Assembly: GCA_033032175.1 (NCBI GenBank) | Contig: CM065322.1 | Span: 9,176,001 to 9,240,000, forward strand | Source: Saturnia japonica | Lineage: Eukaryota; Arthropoda; Insecta; Lepidoptera; Saturniidae | Direction of reading: 5' to 3' | Length of the DNA: 64,000 bases | Part shown: piece after piece, positions 1 through 11,300 of the stretch | Position numbering within the stretch: the stretch's first letter is position 1 | Layout of the letters: every line of letters begins with the position of its first letter | Position numbers and translations under genes: made by a program | Notes under the pieces: generated by a model | Databases searched by the model: none | What the model was told of the DNA's origin: nothing | What the model saw: the letters and a program-made list of their open reading frames with translations, nothing else

Positions 1-1470
1 CGAAGAATTTAAACACGAGTGGGAAAAGTATCATAAATTAATCATTTAGACAGATAATTGAAAAAAAAATCACTAGGATTTTTTGTTCAGCATTATTGAT
101 TATCTAAAACTAAAATTCAAAAATGGAAACTTCCTTATTGATAGCCTATAAAAATCGTCTACAATAAATACATTTAGGCATCGTAAAAATAGTAGTAAAA
201 TATTCTGATGAAATTTTATACACGGGAATTATAGCATGTCATTTCTCTATTGTTAGTAAGTATATAATTCGTCAATAATATCAGTAAAAATTAAATTACG
301 GGATGTAAATAATTACTTGTTAATAACAAACGCGTGCGGAACCGCGGGCACACCGCTAGTGTATATGTATACACGATCGTTTACATTTATTGAAGAACGA
401 AAATGAGCAATATTTTATAATGTACAATCATTTTTAATTAATTAAAAATATGTAAACCCAATTTATTTTATAACAAATCTACTATTAGTTCGTTTTTTTA
501 ATTCGTCGAGTAAAATGACATTTCATGTACAGCTAATAATTGGATTTGAAAAATAGTGGTATCCACCAACCCAAACTAATCGTATGACTGTAAGAGGTAT
601 TACTATTCCTATCAAGATTTTGTAAAAAAAAAACATCGAAGGCTCCGAAGGTGAAGAACAAAGTATAAGGTAAACAATATCACGATTGACATCCAGGTTC
701 AAAAGATGTTTTTTTGTAGATTTTTTAAGTAGCTTTCCATATTATGTACATGTTTAAGTTTTCTTAATTCATTATAGGGGTGTTTAATAATACAACATTA
801 TATTGAAATATGATAAATAAAGTTATAATAAATAAAACCTCTCAATTAGATATTAAAAATTTTATGATTCAAATAGTCAGAACTTAAAATAAACGGTACA
901 AAAAAATTAAAACACCATAAAAATTAACGAGGCAACACTATTTTTAAGTTTGGAATAATAGTGAGTGTCAATTTTACTCAACGAGATTAAAAAACCGAAT
1001 AGGTACAGAAAGATTCCTATTTAGTTTCTAGCATGAGCAATTATAAGAATAATACTTAGAACATTTTAAAGGAATGTTAAAGGAATACAGGGTAAAAATA
1101 ACTATCACAAAAAAAATCGTCTCAATCACGTCACACTGACTTATACCTTACATTGGAAAAACAACTGATTTCCCCTAATTACATATACATACATTAAAAT
1201 CTTCATATTATGTAAACTAATAACTTTGTTCAAAACTTTGTGAACAATAACAATTTTAAAACTTATATATCTAGATTGTTTTTTTTTTACATTTTGATAT
1301 TTATTCAGTTCAACAAAGGGTCCTTTAAAAACGAAACACGTTTATAACATAAATATCAAACTAATATACGTTTGTGAAACAATTTGTCTTGCACAAACAC
1401 GCCTTGTGACACATGATAAGCAATACGTAACTATACTAATATTATAAAGCTGAAGAGTATGTTTGTTTAA
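1..1470. other. Gene-free AT-rich flank
   Basis: No reading frame with recognisable protein similarity and no RNA gene is visible. Around 330-360 there is a short GC-richer end (cgcgtgcggaaccgcgggcacaccgctagt) of the kind that closes dispersed lepidopteran repeats, so part of this stretch is probably an old insertion. A motif at 1435-1470 (actaatattataaagctgaag) recurs at 13984 and marks the start of another repeat. Confidence 0.5.
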
Positions 1471-1499
1471 TTGAACTGCGCTTGGAATGTGTCCGACAC

Positions 1500-1725
1500 A
1501 CTATACACCCCGGACATTCCTCCAACAGATCACCACTTTTTTCGGAACTTGGACAATTTCTTACAAGGAAAAAAATTCAATGCCGATGAGGCTGTCCAAA
1601 CCGCCTTCAAAGTTTTTATTGATTCTCACTCCCACAATGTTTTCAACATTGGAACCAATGAACTACCTATAAAATAGCAAAAGTGCATAGATAATAATGG
1701 TACATACTTTTTTTGATTAAATGTA
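1500..1725 (+). pseudogene. Mariner transposase C-terminal remnant
   Basis: Translation on the plus strand gives the end of a mariner transposase: a PPTDHHFF segment containing the third catalytic aspartate, then a GKKFNADEAVQTAF helix region and a QKCIDNNGTYFF-like terminus. An in-frame TAG at about 1675 replaces a conserved tryptophan codon just before QKCID. No upstream catalytic residues and no terminal inverted repeats are evident, so this is a 3' fragment. It is a different copy from the one at 2845-4127 and lies on the opposite strand. Confidence 0.75.
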
Positions 1726-2002
1726 TAATTTAATTTTTTTAAATCTTTTTACTTATTCCATATAAAACGCTAATTTCATATGTAAGGACCTAATATATAT
1801 ACATTCGAATTGACTAAGCTCCTCCTGTTTTTGAATTCTGTTAAAAAATAAAAAATATATCGAATTTCTTAACAAGTAGGTGCTCGAAAGTATTGTTTGA
1901 TTTTGAGTAGATTTCGATTTCAAATAAAACCCGTAATTTTTTGAAGTTTTTAAGAAAATTATTTGAAGACAAGCCACTTATCGGATCCTAACGTATCTAT
2001 AA

Positions 2003-2142
2003 GGCTGCCTGTCTACTGAAGCGGAGAGGAGCTGTGGAAATTTCGAGTACGTAATAGAAATGTATGAAAATCTAGACATGCAATTCTATTGGTCGAAATT
2101 TTCACAGCTCCACTTCACTTCAATGGACAGACAACCTAAGCC
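2003..2142. mobile_element. Foldback MITE, about 140 bp
   Basis: The two ends are inverted copies of each other: 2003-2046 reads GGCTGCCTGTCTACTGAAG and onward, and the reverse complement of 2092-2142 reads GGCTTAGGTTGTCTGTCC and onward, with a shared GGAGCTGTG-AAATTTCGA inner segment. Each arm is about 45-50 bp with few mismatches, around a loop of about 45 bp. There is no coding capacity. This fits a non-autonomous foldback DNA element; the superfamily is not clear. Confidence 0.7.
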
Positions 2143-2329
2143 ATCCTTTCGATAAACAATATATATTATGTGAATATAAGCTCAATCGGTCCAGTCGTTC
2201 AGAAGTTATAGAACCACTATCAGACGCAGTTTAAAAAAAAAATTATAAGAAGATACTTAGGAGCATCTGTACTGGATCCTGTCATTTATAATAATATTTA
2301 GTAAACTTACGAGTTAGGTGGTCGGGCGG

Positions 2330-5300
2330 CTACAGTTTTGGCGCAACGAGACCGCTCATGATATCGAACGTGTTCCCGTCCGGAGCGACTTGCAGTTCCC
2401 CGGCATGTGTCCGTACTAACAACCAACCAGCTCTGTCTATACCGCTAATAACACCTTCAACTGGTGTCGAGTCTTCTTTACTTTGAACGCGGATTTCCTC
2501 GTCCCTGTGCATTCGTCGTACGTTACATTCAATCAATCAATTTTTTTAAATTTAATTCAGTCCCTAAGCTCTCGTTCATAAACAGAACTGATTCATCTCT
2601 TTTCATAAAATAGTTACAACATCTTTATAACTTAACAAGACAATTTTTAACAAAAGAGAATGCCAATGAAATGAAAATGGAACCTCCCTTGTGGTGTCCC
2701 CTTTCCAAGAAAAAAAGAATCATCTAAATCAATTCATAAACAAAGAAGTTATGGCCTAACATCCATAAAAAATATACATTCGAAATGAGAACCTCCTCCA
2801 TTTTTTGAAGTCGTTAAAAATAGATTAACTTGGTTCATATTATATTAGGTCTTTACCTATGAAATTGCCGTTTTGTATGAAAAAATTTAAACGAATTTTT
2901 TTCATGTATTTTTTATTTGTATTAATCGAAGTAATCACCCATGCAATCAATGCATCTTTGCCAGCGCAGTGACAGTTTATTGATGCCCTTCTTAAAGAAA
3001 TCAGCTGGACGGGAGGCAACAAATTCTTCAAAGGCATTTTGTACTGCATCTCGGGTATTGAATTTTTTCCCCGCCAAGGAGTTATCCAAATTCTGGAAAA
3101 AGTAGTAGTCTGTAGGCGCAAGGTCTGGTGACTAGGGCGGATGACGGAGAACTTCCAACCCCAGTTCTTGCAACTTGGAGACCGTCTGCTGTGCAGTATG
3201 AGGTCGCGCGTTGTCGTGCAGGAGCAGCGGAGACGAGCGACTGACCAATGCTGGTTGGAGATGTGTCAGCTTCTCCATCATTGTGTTCAGTTCTTCACAG
3301 TACACATCTGCAGTAATGCTCACTTCGTTTGGTAAGAAGCTGTGATGAATCACACCGGCGCTAGACCACCAAACAGTGACATTCACTTTTCTAGGGGTAA
3401 GTTTTCGTTTAGGGCATTGTTTAGGTGCTGAACCAGGATCCAACCAACTTGCTGAGTGCTTGCGGTTATCAAACAGAATCCATTTTTCATCGCAGGTAAC
3501 AATGCGGTTCAAAATTCCTTCATTTGTGTGTCTGTTGAGCAGTGCAAGGCACGTCTCGACGCGTACTTCGCGCTGGCGATCATTGAGTTCGTGGGGCACC
3601 CATTTGTCAAGCTTTTTTACCTTGCCAATTTGACGCAAATGGACCAATATTGTTTTGACGCTAACGTCGAAAGCTGCTGCTAATTCAGCCGTAGATTGTG
3701 TATCATCAGATTCCACAATCGCCTTTAATTCGTCATTGTCGGCCAAAGTCTTTGGACGACCGCGAGGTTCATTTTTCAGGTCGAAATTCCCAGAACGGAA
3801 GCGAGCAAACCAATAACAGGTGGTCCGTTGGTTTGTAGTGTTAGCTCCGTAAACGTCGTTGATGTTGCGTGCCGCTTGTGCCGCGTTGCTGCCACGACGG
3901 TACTCTTCCATAATTACTCGAATTTTTAACGTAGCCATGTTAACAAAAAAGATTGAAATGCGATGAAAATGTAACGCTAATCAATAAACAAATGACTACT
4001 CTTGGAAAAGAATTCCATGTTTTTAAAACAAAATTAATTTGAAATTAGAATTCTTAGCCAAACAAAAATTATTTTGATTTGAAATGGCCAGTACTTTAGA
4101 ACGGCAATTTCATAGGTGAAGACCTATTATTATTGATTTAAATTATATAACTATATTAACAATAAAAGTGTACTAACGTATGAAGCCAATACTGGTGATA
4201 TTTGTCGAGAAAGTCCTCCAAATCGCCATCGGGAGACAGTTGACCAATTATCCTCTCGAGCTGTGAACAGTAGCGGGCCAGAAACTGTTCTATCGACATC
4301 GAGGGTAGAGTTGTGCCGTGCTCGTTGTTATACTCCAATATGACGTCATCCAAGCAAACCGTTGGGACGCTGTTTGCAATGTTTACTCCCGTTCCTGGGG
4401 CATTTTTACTTTTATTTAAAAAACCCTTTTACTGACACTGTCTTTACAACAATATAGATACTGTTGAGGACAGGTGAGTAGTTATCGCCTCACAGCGAAT
4501 TATTTATGAAATGTAATGTTTACAAGTTGTTAAAGCGTCAACTGAGCATAAAAATCCATTACTTTTACTTTTACGGCGATAGATGGCGCTTTAACGAATT
4601 GTAAAGCAATTTAAGGTACTATGTAATCTTTTGTTAATAAATTTCTCTCGGCCTAACTGTGTGTTTTCTTGACAACGTCATAAATACTCAGTGCAATCAT
4701 AGGACCGTTTTTGGAATAATAATATTAAGAATTGTACACAAGTTGTGAGTCTAAGTCATTGTGAGTGAGTGAGTCATTTTTTATGTATAACAAATCAATG
4801 TCCTTTATCTCGTGTTTTATGATATTTTATTTACAATATCTTTTTTAAACAACGTCTTGTTATAAACAGTTAATATTTTGTAGTTATATGATTTACAAAT
4901 GGTTTTGTCTTAAATAGTGTGTCGATGTGCTGTTAGTAATGTACTTAGGAACTTTATACGTATAATGCCTTATAATTAAAGTTACGACTTTTTCATGTTA
5001 TATAGGTCCTATACTGCCATGTCGGTCACGATAAAGAGATTGTAGTTTTTGTGTTTTATTTTTAAGGTAAGTATTCCCTAATGAGAAGACTATTTGAAGT
5101 CATCTTATGTAAATAGTCTCATGTAAAATCTACATGATTACGTAACTGGATGAGTCATAGTTTTTTGTATTATTTTTATTGTTTTAGCCTGTAAATTATT
5201 ATTTTTATTGCATTATTTTAAGGACTGTAATAGGTAAATGATAGTCCTAAGGATACACAATGTAATGTAATAGATGTAAGTATATGCTTTATGTATGTTG

Positions 5301-8300
5301 CCAAATTATTTAACGGCACGTCTCGATAATTCAGTTTAGAATCAGACTACGGTCCGTGATTCTTGTTCATTGTATTCTCGTTATTTAGATAATTAAGTAA
5401 TGATGTTAAAAATTTAACAACATAATTAAATAATTACACTAACTGTAGATATAAATGGAAAATTACACATTATTATGATTTTTAGTTCTATAATAATTCT
5501 TAGTGAAAGATGATGGAAATGATTGACACGACAATGACAAAAAGAAAATCGAACACCACGCTGTGATTAAATTCCTTCACGAAAAGACGGTGCTCTTTAC
5601 CAAGTCAAAAATGGTTAAGTAAATTTTAGAGAGGCAGACACTATAGAATAAAATATATAAAAAAGGCGATAAACTTGTACTAGAGGATGCCCGAATAAAG
5701 ATTAAAATATTAGCAGAGATGGCCAGCCTATTCGTTGGTACCGCACACATTATGAAAATCATTTTCACCTCACAAATGTCAATGCAATGTGGGTGCCACA
5801 CGCTCACGGTGCTTCAGAAACATCTGCGAGTCGATTGCTGTGAGTTTTTGGAGCTCTGCGGTGAAAATTTTACGAGTATTTTCGACGTTTATAATTACTG
5901 GAGATGAAACGTGGGTTTATCACTATGACTGAAAATAAAAGAGGATCCATGAAGTGGCATAACAATGGTTCAAGTCCTACTAAGAAATTGAATGTAACTC
6001 CGGAAAGATTATGGCCACAGTGTTTTGGGACTCTCTTAAATCTTTGTTAATCGAGTACAAAAAAAAAGGTGAAACCATAAACGCAGCATCTTACGCAACC
6101 ATTCTGCATAATTTAAAGAAAGCAATTAAAGAAAAAAGGAGAAGTAAATTGTCCGACAAGGTGGCAATAGATGTACACTTTTCCGATAACGAAGAAAGTT
6201 ATTTTTTACAATTTATTACTTTGATAAATAAAAAAATTATTTAATTCAATTAGAGTTGTTTTTCATACTGATACCGAGAATACATTGAACGCTCCTCGTA
6301 ACTACAGTCAGTCCACAAACAACGGCGACCGTTGGTGACACTAATTTCATCGGCAGACGTCGATGTCATGCCAGTCTGCCGAAATACCTCTTTACACCTC
6401 GTTTGAAGGACTTAATATCATAGGAAGGGAGAACACGTTGTCGGGAGACTATTCCACATCTGCACGTACGGCAAATGTAAGAATTAGAGAAATTTGTTCG
6501 TTCTATTGAAGGCGTTACCGTGCAGATGTGGCTCCCGTAAACCAGCCTGTGTGGTTCTGTAGTGAAAGGGAGTTGATGGGATAAAGCCAAAGAATTCTTC
6601 AGATTAATCACAACGATACAACACGATTAGCGAAAGTAATGTCTCTACGCAGCAGAAGTACTTCTAAATACTTAGTGAAGTCTGCATAATTAACATTTAG
6701 TTGAGGTGAGAGACTTGTGTCAAAATGTACCAAGGATTGTCGTGTTACCTCAGTTTATAGCATATACTTTTATTTTGTAGCACGGCAAAGCGTCTGCATT
6801 GAATCTGATGGTAAGCCATACAATGCAAAAACAACCACGATCACCGAGAGATCAGTTCGTCATGCCGGCCTAAAAGCCTCTGGAGACATCTCATCAGTAT
6901 TTCTCTGATCTTACTATTCGGGCATCACAACTTTCTCCTCAAGCAAACTTGCAGAAAATCAAATATTTAACATATAAAAAAAATAAGCGAAAACTATTGT
7001 AGGTATACTTGCCTATATTAATAATGACATCATCGCCAATACAGTTTGCTTTCGTGATAGTGCCGCCTATTTTGACGTCACGTCCAAAATATATATCATT
7101 AGGCCATTTTATTCTGCAATAATCAACATAGTATTGTAAGTTAATAATAATTTACACAATGCCCTATACACTACTTTACACTATAAGCCCCGAGATAAAA
7201 CTTTTCACGGCAGAAATATATAAAAAAACCTAATAAGAAAATGCTGGGAAGCCCGTCTATTTGTTTTTGTTTATTATTAAAGCCACTGGATATGTAATTC
7301 TTTAAGCCTAACTTCGTATTATTTTTTAAACTGCAAACATCGCTCTAGCAACATGGTAGCTTCGTTCCACTGTCCAACGAGATTTTGTGGCAACACAAAA
7401 TGCACGTTTCTATAATATTTATTTATAATCTACTTCATTTTTGCACAATAATCAAACTATATCTCGAAATACCAACAATAGCAACGTGTAAGTTTATGAA
7501 TTAAAATAAAAACCACTACATGACAGATCAATATCCCGCCAAAAATTCGGGGCCAATCAGTGTTACCAGATTGTTTATAGTGCGAAAGGAGGGTAAGCTA
7601 GCACTCATCGTTCTCAATATTTTGTTAGATTGCTGCAAACATATGCAACAGCGCGCATATTATACAAGACTTATTTCATAAATATTATATTAAATCTAAC
7701 ACAGATAAGGCGCCCACTACATTTACAAAATATAAAATCGTTATTGTAATAAATAATTAAAATAAAATAAAGTATGGGTGTAACTACATTGTATGAAATA
7801 TTATTATGTAAATAATAATGAATAGATTAGACAAACTTAAGATAAACAAACAAATAGATGACGAAAATAATTTTTCTTAAAAACAAGTCGTCTGAGTTTG
7901 GTTTCAAAGTTTGAATATTATATTAATATTTAAGGGTAATTTATATATTTAATAACTTTTGACGATATCTTTAAAATTTACGCACTCACTACCGTGGCGT
8001 CACTCAACCCTAATTTGACGCTTTTCGACGGACGCTATTTCATACATAGAGATGGTGCTCCTGGTTTCTACCCTCCATACCTATTGACCTTCCTCAATAA
8101 AATATTTAGGCTATTAAGTGCAAAAAGAATTTTAAATCTGACTGTTAGTTCCAGAGATTATTACCTTCCACATCTATACAAATTTATAAAATTCTCACTG
8201 TCTCTTTATAATATTGGTATAGACGTATAGATTTTTATATCAGTTATGTTAGAGAATAGAAATTACCTAATGTCCAAATGCTCATAAGCTGGTAGAGAGC

Positions 8301-11300
8301 GGATCGCCAGCACTACTGCCAATGCTGACGCGTGCTGCATCAGCGATAAAGTTGCAGATATTTTCTGCCATATCTAGAAAAAAAGAAATTGTTATATATA
8401 TATATATATAGGTAGTTAAATTTAACGTACATAATTTATTCGTACTAAGTGAAACAAAATTCAAACAAAATTGCTGTTGCTTGAATGGTATAGACGTTTT
8501 ATCTTAAGAAGGTGAACGAGCCGTACTTGTAGTTTTGATGCGTAAACGCATAAACGCGTATAAACGCATGTATAACGCGTATAAATGCATGTATAAACGC
8601 GTGATACGTTTGCTTTTATGCGAAACTACAGGTAGCGTTAGCAAGCTCATTTTAATTAAATAAATTAAATGTTTTACGTAAGACGTTTTTTTTTCAATAG
8701 ATGCATATTTACTTTTGCATTTGCATTTGTAACTTAAGTTTCTTACCATTTTCGCGAGATCGCATCAGGCGCGAATAATACTACAAGCTAGCCTGTATCA
8801 TTTCATAAAGATATTTAGTCCTTCATGCAATAAACCAGGTTGCGAGTGAAATAATTAAATTAAAATACTCCTGGATCTCACCTGAATGGAAATAGCGGCC
8901 TGGCCAGGAGGAGTTATCCACAAGTTGCCTCCCCTGCCTATACCGGATACCTGTCTCCTAGCGACAGCGGCCACTCCGTGCGCTAGCGGTGCATTCGTTA
9001 CGGCCATCGTGGTTGATAACACTTCTGAATACACGACAAGACGGCCCAGCCAGTGTGACGTCAGATTCTGATAGAGAATGATGAAAAAATAATGGCTCAG
9101 TGGTAGGTGTATTGTAAAGACATCGTATGGGGTGACGTGAAGGAAAACATCGTGATGAAACTACTGTATAGTGATAGGGCATTTGTAATGCCCGCCCGGC
9201 TAACTACAGCAAGTGGAAAATATAGATTATGCTCCGGCAATTGCACTTGAGATAGATTCTTCCAACGAGATTTAGCGTTTTACCACCATCTTAGGCCATA
9301 TCGTCACTTCAGGTAAGATAGTGGATAAACGCTAAATCAACAAAGAATTTAAACTCGAGAAGTATCATGAGACACCCAGTAGTGATGAAGTTCCTTTCGC
9401 TATATATTATATACTAGCTGTGCTCAACCGTTTCACCCGTGTAAATTTTATCCGTTAAGTAACGCGCCGCCAACGCATCCTTATAGCCTCTATCATAATT
9501 GTTCTTATGTACTTACATCAAAATATTCCACAGTAGAAAAGTTTTCTGGACATTCATATACATAAACTGGTAGGAAATTATGCGACGGTGGTTGACAGGG
9601 AGCTTCGCCGCGCAAGCACCACTGTATAGTAAGATCACCTAAATTTTGAACACGCTCGCCACCTCCCGTCGGCGAACACCACCGTTCTACTAAAGATATC
9701 TTATGCTGAAACAGGTGTTTTAGTCCGAATAAGAATAGAATAATTTATAATGTTATTTATTTTTTATTAATACAAGAATAATAATATACAAGTTATTTCA
9801 TAAAACAATAATTTCTGTCTCAGAATCATTTTTTATTATTATTCGTAAAACCGAACACAGCTCATAACTAACAAATAACATTGTAAATACATTTAATTAT
9901 TTAAATAAATGTGTGTGTGTACCAGAGTACACGGGTAAGAAGTGAAACTTCTTTACGACATAACATTTTTCTACTATTTGCAACTTCACGAAAATGGGGT
10001 AGATAAGGCTTAAGCCTTAAGAAAAACAATTTTTTCCGTATTAAATTAAAGCTATTTTATTATTATAGACATGCATACAATTAATGAGTAATTTATTTTA
10101 TCATTGTTCTTATTATAATATCATTGCTATTTATTTATTGTATTATATTTACAAGTTATGAATAAATAATTGGAATTATCTTTTCAAAGTAATACAATTA
10201 TATGATGACAGTTAATCTTGTAGAAATGCAACGATTTTATAAAATTAAAAATGAATAAATAAATCATTAAAAACGAATAATTAAAAAAAATGTACGTATA
10301 CATATTTTTATTTTCTAATCGTGCTTTGTTTTATTTTTAAACTATTATTTAATTTATATTTTTTATTGTTTTTAGAATTAATGATGTTCACTAGATTTAC
10401 AGTCATATTTAATTAATACTTGCTAATTTTAACAGATTTATATACATTCACTGATACTTACAATCAAAAAGTGAGGTTAACCTCAAATAAATATTAAAAT
10501 CATGCTCATACGTGTTGAATTTATAAAACGAAATATATAATCACTCTCACTTTTCTTGTAAATTCACTTAAATTTGAATAAGTCTTTTTATTTTATCACT
10601 TTCAAATTAATATATTGTTATTCTTATTTCAAACCAAACTTCAAAACTAATATATTGTTATTATAATAATATATTACATTATATTCTTTACGTCACTATA
10701 CTAAACTTTGATAAAAAAAGCAACATGGCGCGTAACCGAAAAACGTGACGATTGCTACAAAATTTCTCCCATACGTCGATAAAGAAGTTTCACTTCAATA
10801 AAGTACAAATAAAACCAATGAGTTTGTCGATAAGAAACAGAAAATTATACATTTTAATTATTCTTCTATATTATTATTGTATTAAATTTTTTACCTAAAT
10901 ATAACATTTAGATATTTGAGAAATATTATGTTGAAAATTTGAGTGCAGTAACATGCAACATTGCCGAAGTTGATTTTAAAATCTTAAAATTGCTTTTTTA
11001 GAAATTCTTCAATTATTTTATTTGAATATTTGAAACAATTGTAGTAATGAAATCGTTGATTAAAAGAGATTCTTAATGTTGACACCAACTTTGCGTAATA
11101 ACATCATAGAAGTTAAAAAATATATTATTATTTAAAGGAATATTTGTACGCAGATCAATACCACAAATTTGAGAAAAAAGCAGATGGAGCCATTGGAGCA
11201 AAAAATTTGAGACCTTGACAACCAGGTAACAACACTATATTAACGTGTGACCGTGTGTAATGTTGCCAGGGTAGTTAAAATAACTTTTACTGTTTTTTTA

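Noticed and set aside
1753..1977. 74-codon minus-strand frame
   Set aside because: AT-rich with Leu/Ile/Phe/Ser bias, no domain or splice context; it overlaps nothing conserved.
3141..3683. Plus-strand frames of 64-85 codons
   Set aside because: Antisense shadows of the mariner transposase.
6717..6908. 63-codon plus-strand frame
   Set aside because: No similarity; it lies in repeat-like sequence between two transposon scraps.
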